Source: CAZDXJ01 sp964509475 (GTDB lineage Bacteria; Pseudomonadota; Gammaproteobacteria; Methylococcales; Methylomonadaceae). From it: a stretch of 64,000 nt of DNA. The position numbers and the translations under genes were made by a program. Positions 26,414 through 35,579 of the stretch are shown in pieces (positions within the stretch are counted from its first letter, which is position 1; each line of letters opens with the position of its first letter). Where the stretch lies: contig CAZDXJ010000001.1 of the NCBI GenBank assembly GCA_964509475.1, positions 27,569-91,568 of the forward strand, in the 5' to 3' direction. The notes below the pieces were generated by a model that was given only the letters and a program-made list of their open reading frames with translations, was not told where the DNA came from and made no database searches.

Positions 26414-28141
26414 ATGATTGAACAAACGTTATCAAAGCACGGGTTTTGTGCTTCCCGAATCACCGGTTTTCTTGTTTGCGTTGGCCTGTTCTTCATTACC
26501 TTTGCCCTGTTTTTTAAAGGAATAGGAAATTACCCTTTTTGGGACCCCTGGGAGCCGAAATATGCCAAGGCCATTTCGGAAATGTTGACCAGGCATGATT
26601 TCATCACGCCTTATCTGAACGATGAAATCCGCTGGACCAAGCCGATTTTGATTTACTGGCTGATGTTATTGTCCAGTTTTATTTCCGGTATTACTGAATA
26701 TTCGATACGTTTGCCGTCTGCGCTTTCCGCAACTTTTGGCGTTTTTGTCGTTTATTATTTGTTGCTCCGGCTTAGAAACAAGGCCACGGCCAGGGTGGGT
26801 GCCTGTGCTTTGGCAACTCTGCCGCAATATTTTTATCTGGCGCGTCAGGCCATGCCGGATATGCTGATGACCGCCTTGTTGACGGCGGCGATGGCGGCCT
26901 TTGCCATTGCCCGTTTCAAGACGGGACAAGAACGCTATTTCTATGTTTTTTATGCTTTTTTGGCGTTGGCGTTTTTGGCCAAAGGGCCTGTGGTTGGTGC
27001 GATTACGCTGTTGGCATTGTGTTTGTTTGGATTGGTTGATCTGGATTGGTCTCAGTTTAAACACATCCACAAAGCCTTGCCTGAAATAATGCGGCTATGG
27101 CGTTATTATCGGTTGTCTGCGGGTGTGTGTGTGTTTGCTGTCATTGCCGCGCCCTGGTATATCGCGATGCTGGCGAAACATGGCCAGGCCTTTATTGATA
27201 ATTTTTTGATGTACGAAAACATTACCCGCTTCAAGGAACCCATTCGATCGCATCAGGGTTTGATTACTTATTATGTGCAAAACCTGTTTCATGGTATGTA
27301 CCCGTGGAGTAGTTTTTTGCCGGCGGCGTTTTTGTTTTTATTTTATGGGCAAACCGGGCTTACCGAGGAAGTTAAACAACGTTGGTACTTTGTGAGCTGG
27401 TTTTTGGCGGTTTTCATCCTGTTCAGTTTTGCAGGCACCAAACAGCAGCATTATATCTTGCCGATTACACCATTCGTAGCGATTTTGACTGCGTTGGTAT
27501 TTGAAGAATATTTGAACGCAAAACCCGCTTTCTGGATGCAACCGGCTTTGCTGTTGTCGGCCTTGATGGTGTGGTTGACGATCAGGGATTTTTTGATTTC
27601 CGGGGATGGTTATTTGTTTGATGTATTTACCCTGCGTTTGTCGATTGATACGGGTAATGATATTGACAGTTTTTTACAATGGTTTTTGTATGCCTGGCTG
27701 GCATGGGTCATGTTGGCCTTGCTGTGGCGGCGGGCGCGGTTCGTGCTGACAGGCGTTGCGATTGTTTTGGCGTTTTTGAACGGGCTTTATTTTACCCAGG
27801 TGGTTATGCCGACGCATAGTGAAAAAAGAACGCTGAAGTTTTATATTGACAGGTATCGGCAACAAGCGGATACAACGGTTTCCGATCTGGTGTTTTACAG
27901 TGCCAGGGAACAGGCTTCAATGTATTATTATTACGATTACAAGCGTTACCAACACATCCGGCCGGGGCAGAGAAAAAAAATATTGCGTCAAATCAAGCGT
28001 AATCCTGAAACCTGGTTCATTGCTGAAAAACGTTTCTGGCGGCGTTTGTCCGGTTTTTTATATCGTTACACCGGAAAGCGTTGGCGGCGCGTCGCTTATT
28101 CCCATGCCATGTATGTTTTATTAAAACCGGAGAGTAGATGA
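26414..28141 (+). CDS. ArnT-like membrane glycosyltransferase (GT-C, GT39/83 type)
   Basis: This 575-residue multi-pass protein resembles ArnT-type glycosyltransferases that move a sugar from a polyprenyl phosphate to a lipid or glycan on the periplasmic face. The first periplasmic loop has the acidic motif (WDPWEPKYAKAISEML), followed by RWTKPILIYW, about twelve helices and a basic, Tyr-rich soluble C-terminus. The acceptor cannot be inferred. It follows the radical SAM gene by 107 bp. Confidence 0.88.
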   Translation: MIEQTLSKHGFCASRITGFLVCVGLFFITFALFFKGIGNYPFWDPWEPKYAKAISEMLTRHDFITPYLNDEIRWTKPILIYWLMLLSSFISGITEYSIRLPSALSATFGVFVVYYLLLRLRNKATARVGACALATLPQYFYLARQAMPDMLMTALLTAAMAAFAIARFKTGQERYFYVFYAFLALAFLAKGPVVGAITLLALCLFGLVDLDWSQFKHIHKALPEIMRLWRYYRLSAGVCVFAVIAAPWYIAMLAKHGQAFIDNFLMYENITRFKEPIRSHQGLITYYVQNLFHGMYPWSSFLPAAFLFLFYGQTGLTEEVKQRWYFVSWFLAVFILFSFAGTKQQHYILPITPFVAILTALVFEEYLNAKPAFWMQPALLLSALMVWLTIRDFLISGDGYLFDVFTLRLSIDTGNDIDSFLQWFLYAWLAWVMLALLWRRARFVLTGVAIVLAFLNGLYFTQVVMPTHSEKRTLKFYIDRYRQQADTTVSDLVFYSAREQASMYYYYDYKRYQHIRPGQRKKILRQIKRNPETWFIAEKRFWRRLSGFLYRYTGKRWRRVAYSHAMYVLLKPESR

Positions 28142-28222
28142 GGAGTACATACTGGAGCACTCTGATACATTCTCTGTCTCTCATCAACCGTTTTGCTTGG
28201 TTTTTTGTCATTTACAAGACCT

Positions 28223-29122
28223 ATGAAACCGGATATTTCAATCATTATTCCCTGTTATCAATCCGAACATACCATTGTTGCAACCCTGGATTCCGTATTT
28301 GCGCAAAAGACAAAAACATCTTTTGAAGTGATTGTCGTAAACAGTTCCCCGGATGGAACCCGGGATTTGGTTAGTAAATATTATCCTGATGTTTTGTTGT
28401 TGCAGCAAGCAGTGCGGACGCGGGCGGCGGTGGCCCGTAACATTGGAGCGGGCCGGGCACGAGCCGCAGTGTTGGCTTTTCTGGATTCGGATTGCGTTGT
28501 GGACAGCGATTGGCTGCAAACAGCATTCGAACGTTTTTCAGAACGTTTTTGTGGCTTGGGCGGGCCTATTGAAAACGCCAATCCGGATTCAGCGGTGAGC
28601 TGGGCGGGTTATGTGTTGGAGTTCAGTGATTTTTTTGCATCTCCAGAAGCCAGACCGGTTGCGCATATTCCTTCCGGCAACCTGTTTGTCAAAAAAACCG
28701 TTTTTGATTCGGTGGGTGGCTTTCCTGAACAATTTGACTTTGCTCAGGAGGACCGTTATTTCAGCTGGCTGGTTACAAAACAAACCGGTCAGATGTTTTT
28801 GTTCGATCCCGATATTCGGGTTCGCCATCACCAACGCCTGCATTGGTTGGAGTTTTTGAATCATCAGCGGGCGATTGGAGAAGGCGGTGCCGAAATTTTG
28901 CGCAGAACCGATTTGACAGGGCATCAATTGATTCGGAACAAATTATTGATGCTGCTGATTTTGCCTTTGCTCCCAGGTAAAAAGTTTTTCTTTTGCTGTG
29001 TCCGCTTGTTAAGGTTTAAACCCCAGCTCGTTGTCCAATATCCGGCCTTGCTGCCCTTGATGTTTGCCGGTATGTTGTATTGGGGGATGGGGTTTGCGCA
29101 ATCGGTTGTTTTATCGGAATAA
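28223..29122 (+). CDS. Family 2 glycosyltransferase
   Basis: The 299-residue protein begins MKPDISIIIPCYQSEHTI, the GT-A/GT2 nucleotide-sugar binding strand, and has the DSD-type metal motif (AFLDSDCVVD) near residue 95 and an ED motif (FAQEDRYFSW). Two hydrophobic stretches at the C-terminus suggest membrane association. The ATG at 28223 is chosen over an upstream TTG because the family motif starts there. Its 3' end overlaps the convergent downstream gene by 12 bp. Confidence 0.9.
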   Translation: MKPDISIIIPCYQSEHTIVATLDSVFAQKTKTSFEVIVVNSSPDGTRDLVSKYYPDVLLLQQAVRTRAAVARNIGAGRARAAVLAFLDSDCVVDSDWLQTAFERFSERFCGLGGPIENANPDSAVSWAGYVLEFSDFFASPEARPVAHIPSGNLFVKKTVFDSVGGFPEQFDFAQEDRYFSWLVTKQTGQMFLFDPDIRVRHHQRLHWLEFLNHQRAIGEGGAEILRRTDLTGHQLIRNKLLMLLILPLLPGKKFFFCCVRLLRFKPQLVVQYPALLPLMFAGMLYWGMGFAQSVVLSE

Positions 29123-30268
29123 TAAATCCAGCTTATCCATAAGATGGGCTGGAAGTAGGTTGCGTATTCGGGTTTTAAGTGGAGCCGGAAGGCATTTTTT
29201 TAGCTGGTTACGGATTTTTCCGAATATTGTGCATAGATAGTAATACATATTGACCTTAAAAACCGGTTTTTGGATGATTAAGGATTCGTTCATACGCTGT
29301 TTTTGTGTCCATTGATATTTGTAACGGGCACTGCCCCGCAACATATCAAACTCTTCAATGCCTTCGGCAATGGCTGTCTGGAGAATTTTTGCAAGCAAGA
29401 CAACCGATGGGCTGTAATGGGCAAAGTCTGGATTGAATCCGCTTAAATAAAAAAGATATTGTCTTTTGTGCTGAAACAGGTAATAGCTGGCAGCCGGTTG
29501 ACCGTTCAGTTCAAGATAAAACAATTTTAACTGGTTACGATCAAGTAGTGGCTGAAGCATCGCCTGATGAAAGACGCGAAAATTTTTTCGGGCAAAGGCA
29601 CCAGGACGTTGTCTGCTTTTCCAGACTTGTTGATGTTGCTGGATCATTTGCTGAAAACGGTTTTGCAAATTCTCTTGTTGGGCAATACCGACATGAACGC
29701 TGAAGTCTTTTTCAGCCTTGCGTATCTTTCGGCGGATATAATACCGGCTTTTTGCTGATAGCGTATTCAGATAGGTATCCCAGGATACGGGTAAATCAAT
29801 AAAGGGACAGGGTTTTTTGATACGCTTGACGATCCGGTATGATCCGGACAGGCTTTTCAGGGAATTGTAATTGGGTGATGCCGTTGACATGGCATCCAGT
29901 TCCAGAGCACCGATGCGACTTTGGGCAAGGTAGCCGTTGAAAAAAAAATCCAGAGCCTTGTTTTCCAAACCGGATTTGATGATAAAATCCAGATAGTCCG
30001 AGTCCGGGCTGCCAATAAAACGAAGGATTGAAAATCCGGGTTTGGATTCAATCAGAAGGGGAAAAATGGCAATGCATTCACCATTTTCGGCTTTTTGCAG
30101 TAAAACAATGTGCAGATGACCACCAAAATGTTTCCACCAGTTGAATTGCCAATGCCATTGCAGAAAAAAGGTTTTAGTACAACAGCTTTTTTCTAACAAT
30201 TTATCCCAGATCGTTTGCAAACGGGCAAATTTCGTTTCATCCTCAATAATTTGATAGTTTAGGTTCAT
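29111..30268 (-). CDS. GNAT/FemAB-like acyltransferase (CelD/BcsL type)
   Basis: This 385-residue protein resembles the double-GNAT FemAB-related family found in cellulose and exopolysaccharide clusters (CelD/BcsL). Support is the SAKSRYYIRRKIRKAEKDF segment, the central GQPAASYYLF strand and the later EEFDMLRGSARYKYQW stretch, which match family landmarks. It probably transfers an acyl or aminoacyl group to a surface glycan. It is the third gene of a minus-strand unit with a GT4 enzyme and a flippase. Confidence 0.85.
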   Translation of the reverse strand: MNLNYQIIEDETKFARLQTIWDKLLEKSCCTKTFFLQWHWQFNWWKHFGGHLHIVLLQKAENGECIAIFPLLIESKPGFSILRFIGSPDSDYLDFIIKSGLENKALDFFFNGYLAQSRIGALELDAMSTASPNYNSLKSLSGSYRIVKRIKKPCPFIDLPVSWDTYLNTLSAKSRYYIRRKIRKAEKDFSVHVGIAQQENLQNRFQQMIQQHQQVWKSRQRPGAFARKNFRVFHQAMLQPLLDRNQLKLFYLELNGQPAASYYLFQHKRQYLFYLSGFNPDFAHYSPSVVLLAKILQTAIAEGIEEFDMLRGSARYKYQWTQKQRMNESLIIQKPVFKVNMYYYLCTIFGKIRNQLKKCLPAPLKTRIRNLLPAHLMDKLDLLFR

Positions 30269-30270
30269 TG

Positions 30271-31773
30271 TTATATCAGCTTGTATTTTTTTAGCCGTTT
30301 GTATAATGTTGGCTTGTAATTTTTTAGAATTTGCTGTTCTGTATGGTTGAATGGGTGTAGCCAGGCCGTAAACAAGGTTATTAAAAAACCATATATTAGC
30401 GCATTGAGCAATAAAAAAACGGGTGCATGATGCAGCGGCAGGAGTTGAGTGATTGCGGCAGCCAACAGGGTTGAAGCCAAAAAACCGATGACAAAGACTG
30501 TGGGAAAACGGCTTTTGAGCAGCCGTAAGGCAAATCCCAATTCGATCAGGCCGACCAGCAGGCGTGCGCCACCTGTTCCCAGGAAGGCACCTAAAGCACC
30601 GTATTCTGGAATTAAAATGATATTGAACAACAGGTTGAGCAAACCGTGCAGACTGTGCAGAAGCAGGTAAACTTTTTCCTTGCCCAACGGAAACAGAATC
30701 GTCGGTGCGGTTTCATTACCAAGCATCATGGCCAGTGCGGTTAACAGGGCAAAGACCCGAATCAAACGGGCCGCTTGTAAATAGGTTTCACCATATATCA
30801 AAAGGATAATGGTTTCGGCATGAATCGCCAGGAAAAACAAGGGCGGCACAGTAAGATAGATGGAGAGCTTGGTTAGTAAATGCCAGCTATGACGTAGGCC
30901 ATCCGTTCCCGAACGGTGCCAGGATTCGGATAAAATAGGCAGTTTAAGGCTGTCAATGGCGTTGATCAGAGCCAAAGCACCGGTCATAACCAGTATATAG
31001 GCAATGTCGTAATAGGCGGCTTGTTCGCTATCTTTAAAATAATGGGTCAGCATCAGGATATCGAGCGCCTTGCTGATGAAAAAATGCAGAATCGTCGAAA
31101 GCCAGAGGGTCAGGCCAAACTGCATGATACGCTGCATTTTTATGGGTTTGGGGTTGGCTCTGAGAATCGCCGTACGTGCATAATTGGCGTAAGCGAGCAA
31201 TTGTCCGGCATTGATTATCAGCATCAATGCAATCAGCTTGCTTACCGATAAGCCTTGTGCGCGTAGATACAGAACGCCGAATAACTGGATAATCGAAATC
31301 GTCAGCTCAACGATGGCGTAATATTTCATGGCCAGACGCGCCCAGACAATATAAATCAGGCTGTTCATGAGCGCGTGGATGATAAACCAGCCTAACACCA
31401 GGATAAAATAATCCGGTTTTACCGCTTCTAAAAAATGCCGGTTATAATGACGGATTGTATAGAGTGCGATGGTAACGGTAACAATCAGGGCAATACGGTA
31501 AATGAGTATCTTGCGTACCAGAAAAGCGGTTCTGCCGGGTTGGTTTTGACTGTCGTATTTTGGGATGTAGGTTTTGAAAATGGCTTCATTACCCATTTCG
31601 GTAAACCGGCCCAGCATCGTGACATAACTGAACAGGGCCGCATAAATACCGTATTGAACAGCGCCTAATGCCCGGGCGACCAATATGGAAATAGCAAAAC
31701 AAATCAAGGTCCGGCCCAGGATACCGATTTGTCCCCAGGCGATACCCTGAATGGCTTTTTGGGCTAATGACAT
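30271..31773 (-). CDS. Polysaccharide flippase (Wzx/MATE-like)
   Basis: This 500-residue, very hydrophobic protein has about twelve to fourteen membrane helices and a typical polysaccharide-biosynthesis export pattern, including the N-terminal KAIQGIAWGQIGILGRTL and a conserved GNEAIF segment in the first third. It should flip a lipid-linked oligosaccharide across the inner membrane. It overlaps the upstream GT4 gene by 10 bp and ends 2 bp before the acyltransferase gene. Confidence 0.9.
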   Translation of the reverse strand: MSLAQKAIQGIAWGQIGILGRTLICFAISILVARALGAVQYGIYAALFSYVTMLGRFTEMGNEAIFKTYIPKYDSQNQPGRTAFLVRKILIYRIALIVTVTIALYTIRHYNRHFLEAVKPDYFILVLGWFIIHALMNSLIYIVWARLAMKYYAIVELTISIIQLFGVLYLRAQGLSVSKLIALMLIINAGQLLAYANYARTAILRANPKPIKMQRIMQFGLTLWLSTILHFFISKALDILMLTHYFKDSEQAAYYDIAYILVMTGALALINAIDSLKLPILSESWHRSGTDGLRHSWHLLTKLSIYLTVPPLFFLAIHAETIILLIYGETYLQAARLIRVFALLTALAMMLGNETAPTILFPLGKEKVYLLLHSLHGLLNLLFNIILIPEYGALGAFLGTGGARLLVGLIELGFALRLLKSRFPTVFVIGFLASTLLAAAITQLLPLHHAPVFLLLNALIYGFLITLFTAWLHPFNHTEQQILKNYKPTLYKRLKKYKLI

Positions 31774-32924
31774 GCCGCTTCCTGATAAATACGGCTCATC
31801 GCCTCGATAAAAACGGTGGTGTTAAAGTTTTGCCGGACTCTATATCGTGCCGCTGATGCCAGTTGCCTGGCTTTTTCAGGATGCTCCAGCAGTTCACAGA
31901 TTGCCGTTTGCAGTGCCTGGCTGTCGTTGACTGGAACCAACAAGCCGGTTTTACCGGATTCAATCAGCTCGCTGGGGCCGTTTTGATCGGTGGCAATCAC
32001 CGGGATGGCGCAGCCCATCGCTTCCAGCAGGGTAATGGAACAACCCTCGGAAAGCGACGGTTGCAGATAAATATCCAGATCATGATAAAGTCCGGCATTA
32101 TGCGGCTGATCACCGCAGAATTGGACATGGCGGGTGAGTTTTTGGGTTTGCACATGGTGTTTCAATTCGGACTCCAGAATACCGCTTCCTTTTATCTTTA
32201 ACAAGACATCCGGGTATTTTTTTATGACCTGGGACAAGGCTTGTAACAAGACGCAATGACCTTTTTGTGGCGTCAGGCGACCGACAATACCCAATGTCGG
32301 CCGGGTATTGGGCGTTTTTTTTGATGCCGGTTGAAACAGGCTTTCTTCATAGGGCGCATAAACCACCTCATAGCGGCTATCGGTCATGCTGGAAGTATAA
32401 ACTGCGCGTACGGCTTTGGAAACGCAGATAATTTTATCATTCCAGCGGTTGAACAGAATGTTGAAACAGGGATAAACAAAACGGGAAACCCAGTCACTTT
32501 GGGCATGGTAGTTATATCCCTTTTGGGAAGGGGTGAAGATGGCATCGCCCAGGTCATGATGGGTGGTCACGATGCCGGCCTGAGCTTGTAAACGGGCGGC
32601 GAGCCGGCCATGCCAATTGCCTTTGTCGGTGTGGGTATGGACAATATCCGCCTGAAATGTCTGAATGATTTTTTTGATCTGCAAGGTCGTGCTCCAATCA
32701 AAAATAAAACCTTTACGGTTTAATGCGAACAATTCGATATCAGGATGCTGGAATTGGGCTAAAATTTGTTCAGGGCTGTCCTTGATGGAACACAGGCCGA
32801 TGCGAAAACGGGAGGGGTTCAGGTAATGGCAGAGAATACGCAGGGTTTCTTCTATGCCGCCGTGCCCGCAAAGCGATCGGGTGACAAGCAAGAGGTTGAT
32901 TTTTTTATTGGTTAAAACACCCAT
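31764..32924 (-). CDS. Family 4 glycosyltransferase
   Basis: The 386-residue GT-B enzyme shows the N-terminal GHGGIEETLR region, then GIVGRLTPQKGHCVLLQAL and the donor-binding segment PSLSEGCSITLLEAMGCAIPVIA, both GT4 hallmarks. It presumably adds a sugar to a lipid-linked intermediate in the cytoplasm. It heads the minus-strand unit and its ATG is only 11 bp from the start of the divergent CDP-alcohol gene. Confidence 0.93.
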   Translation of the reverse strand: MGVLTNKKINLLLVTRSLCGHGGIEETLRILCHYLNPSRFRIGLCSIKDSPEQILAQFQHPDIELFALNRKGFIFDWSTTLQIKKIIQTFQADIVHTHTDKGNWHGRLAARLQAQAGIVTTHHDLGDAIFTPSQKGYNYHAQSDWVSRFVYPCFNILFNRWNDKIICVSKAVRAVYTSSMTDSRYEVVYAPYEESLFQPASKKTPNTRPTLGIVGRLTPQKGHCVLLQALSQVIKKYPDVLLKIKGSGILESELKHHVQTQKLTRHVQFCGDQPHNAGLYHDLDIYLQPSLSEGCSITLLEAMGCAIPVIATDQNGPSELIESGKTGLLVPVNDSQALQTAICELLEHPEKARQLASAARYRVRQNFNTTVFIEAMSRIYQEAACH

Positions 32925-32935
32925 TTATAGAGATT

Positions 32936-33766
32936 ATGCAGTTTATTAAACAATGGTATAAAGAAATTCAGGCGATACAACCGCGCTGCTGGGATAGCAA
33001 ACAGCAGTCGCAAGATTATCTTGATAATATGGCCAATTGGGAACGTATCTATTTTTCCAGAAAAATTTCCATCTGGCTGACTTTTTTTCTAAAAGACAAG
33101 CCGGTTACACCCGATCAGGTTACCCTGGCCTGGGTGCTTATCGGCATTGCCGGCGCCATGTTATTGGTATTTGATTATTATATACAGCTCCTGGGACTGG
33201 GTTTACTTTATTTTGCCTGGCTACTGGATAATGTGGATGGTGAATTGGCGCGTTACCGGCAACAGTTTTCGATGACCGGTAATTTTTTGGATATGTTGGG
33301 ACATCAGATCATTCCACCGATGTTTTTTGCCGGTTTGGGCGTGCATGAATTATTACTGCCCCAGCCGTCTCTGATTGGTGTGATTGCAGCCATGTCGGCA
33401 GCGGTTTGGGTTATCCCGATGACCAAGATGCAGGATAATGTGTTGCTGTTATTGGCGATTCAGGCGTTATCCATGCAAACCGCGTTTTCTGAAACCAAGC
33501 CGTCTCGTTCGTCAAACGTTGAAAAAACGCTGAAATCCCGGTGCCAGTCGCTGATTGCCTTTTTGTTTACCGATACAGCGATGTTGTATTTGCTGATATT
33601 TTCGGTTGTTGGCCAGCAAACCCAGGTGTATTTGATTTTTTATGGTCTCGGTATGCCGCTGATGATCGGGCCTAAATTTTGGGTTCGGAACAAGGAACTG
33701 CGCCGTATCAGTACCAACCCGGAACAAATTGCCGCCCAGTTTCGCCCTGAATGGAAAGATCATTGA
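32936..33766 (+). CDS. CDP-alcohol phosphatidyltransferase family protein with altered motif
   Basis: This 276-residue membrane protein carries the CDP-alcohol phosphotransferase motif with Asp98, Asp101, Gly102, Ala105, Arg106, Gly115 and Asp119 in the expected spacing (D-x2-D-G-x2-A-R-x8-G-x3-D). The final acidic residue, expected three residues further on as Asp123, is His123. Family enzymes join a CDP-linked lipid or alcohol to an alcohol acceptor. Activity, or at least the acceptor, may be changed. It has several membrane helices and is followed 4 bp later by a NodB-like gene. Confidence 0.86.
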   Translation: MQFIKQWYKEIQAIQPRCWDSKQQSQDYLDNMANWERIYFSRKISIWLTFFLKDKPVTPDQVTLAWVLIGIAGAMLLVFDYYIQLLGLGLLYFAWLLDNVDGELARYRQQFSMTGNFLDMLGHQIIPPMFFAGLGVHELLLPQPSLIGVIAAMSAAVWVIPMTKMQDNVLLLLAIQALSMQTAFSETKPSRSSNVEKTLKSRCQSLIAFLFTDTAMLYLLIFSVVGQQTQVYLIFYGLGMPLMIGPKFWVRNKELRRISTNPEQIAAQFRPEWKDH

Positions 33767-33770
33767 TCGT

Positions 33771-35579
33771 ATGCCAATCCTGCTTTTGACAAGCCAGCGT
33801 GCCACTTGGCGCAAACTGCCGTTCAATCCAAATTACGGGTATTTTTTGCCGGCCAGCCGCTTGCAGACTTATCAGGATGTGTTGAGCGCTGCCGGTTTGA
33901 AACCGGTCATTCAGGAAATAGAGGCTATCGAACCCGCCCGCTTGCGTCAATATCAGGCGGTTATTGTGGCCTGTCCGTTTAAAAACCTGTCCGATGTTTT
34001 GCTGGCGGCGCTGCTCGATGTCTCTTACCGGTTTGGGGTGGTTTTGATAAGTGATACCTTTTTGCTGGATAAACGGGCCTGGCGCGGGTTTGGTGTTACG
34101 GCATGTCAGGGTCTGGTTCCGGTGCAAACCCTAACGGATCGGCAATCGACAATGCTTTACCGGGCCTTACCCTATCCTTATTCCGAACAAGGGTGGGCGT
34201 TCGGTATCCGGCCACTCTTGCGTTTATTGTTACAAAACTGGTTGGCCAAAAAACTTACATTGCAAGCCGGTTGTTCAATCGATGCGTTTTTTTCCGGTCA
34301 GCGGCCGGCGATAAGCCGGATGGCTTATGGCAAGGCGGGTAATATCCTGCTCAATTTTCATCCGGCTCTGGTTTTCAAGGAAGGGGGGGCGATTCATCAG
34401 CACTTCAGACGGCTTTTGGAGCAGGATTTGCCGCATGCACAGCTTGCATTTGATTTGCGCCACGCGGTTTGCCTGCGTATGGATGATCCGGGGTCTTGTG
34501 AACGGGTGCATTTGCAAGGGTTTAATGTGGGCGTTATTGATGCTGGACAATGGCAAGCGGTACGGCATTTGTTGAAGCGGGAGAAAGCGGTGTTAAATAT
34601 CGCTTATGTGCCGCAATGGGTCGATGATGGCGATACCGGCAAGGGCGATTTATATATCCAGGGTCAGCCGGTCGAACCGCGCCATCCGGGGATGTGTTAT
34701 CCCAGTTGGCAGGTCGATTATAACAAGCGCGGGCGTGAACAGTCGCATTTTTACCGACGTGAATACCAGCAAATAAAACGGGGTGTCGAGGAAGGCGTCT
34801 TCAGCATTTTATCGCATGGTCTGACCCATTTGACGACCCAAATCGATGTCTGGCTAAAAGCCGATGATCGCTATACCAATAGGAATTGGTATCGGGAGTT
34901 TCGGGAAATGGCGACACGGAAAAAGATTGCCCCCGATATTTTGTTACAGCGCTTGCGAATGAGCCGGGAATTGTTGGCGCAGGCGTTTGCATCCAGCCCC
35001 AAAGTGTTGGTTCCGTCCGCGCATGAACAGACGGCGATCATTCCGGCTCTGGCTTATAAAGCGGGTTTTGCGCTGTGTTCAAGCCGTTCCCTGTTTGTTT
35101 TGAGCCGCGATGGCGTGCAGGCGCATCGTCACCTGAGAGCCTTTTATCCCAGTGAATTAAAAACCGCGCAGGCGTTTGTAAATGCCGGATTTCCGGTGAT
35201 TTTTACATTCCACGACTACGATGTTTATCAACATGGTTATGTTTGGTTGCAAGATAAAATTACTTTACTGCGAACATGGGGTATTACACGCTTCTGGGCT
35301 TTGGAATTTCTTGCCGGGCTGCTGTTGGCATCGCTGGATGTGCAGGAACAGGCGGGTAAAATCCGGGCCGTGATTCAGTTCCCGTTTGTATTGACGGGGG
35401 GAGAAACAGTACCTTTACGGCTTAATCGACGGATTTATGAGACGATGCGCTTGAATGGACAGACCGTCAAATTGATAGTGAATGACACCCAGGATGGCAG
35501 TCTTTTTGAAATACCTGTGGCCCATGTGGATAGTGATAATAAACTGGTGATCGATATGGACTGTGTGGACAGGCGTTAG
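33771..35579 (+). CDS. NodB-like polysaccharide deacetylase domain protein
   Basis: The 602-residue protein has a central deacetylase-type fold marked by the acidic RMDDPGS motif (236-242) and the metal-binding SHGLTHL motif (348-354, H-x3-H), with FTFHDYDVY further on. These are the NodB signature elements, so removal of acetyl groups or a related hydrolysis on a glycan is likely. The roughly 230 N-terminal residues match nothing I know. The ATG at 33771 is preferred to an earlier in-frame ATG inside the CDP-alcohol gene. It overlaps the convergent GT4 gene by 4 bp. Confidence 0.78.
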   Translation: MPILLLTSQRATWRKLPFNPNYGYFLPASRLQTYQDVLSAAGLKPVIQEIEAIEPARLRQYQAVIVACPFKNLSDVLLAALLDVSYRFGVVLISDTFLLDKRAWRGFGVTACQGLVPVQTLTDRQSTMLYRALPYPYSEQGWAFGIRPLLRLLLQNWLAKKLTLQAGCSIDAFFSGQRPAISRMAYGKAGNILLNFHPALVFKEGGAIHQHFRRLLEQDLPHAQLAFDLRHAVCLRMDDPGSCERVHLQGFNVGVIDAGQWQAVRHLLKREKAVLNIAYVPQWVDDGDTGKGDLYIQGQPVEPRHPGMCYPSWQVDYNKRGREQSHFYRREYQQIKRGVEEGVFSILSHGLTHLTTQIDVWLKADDRYTNRNWYREFREMATRKKIAPDILLQRLRMSRELLAQAFASSPKVLVPSAHEQTAIIPALAYKAGFALCSSRSLFVLSRDGVQAHRHLRAFYPSELKTAQAFVNAGFPVIFTFHDYDVYQHGYVWLQDKITLLRTWGITRFWALEFLAGLLLASLDVQEQAGKIRAVIQFPFVLTGGETVPLRLNRRIYETMRLNGQTVKLIVNDTQDGSLFEIPVAHVDSDNKLVIDMDCVDRR

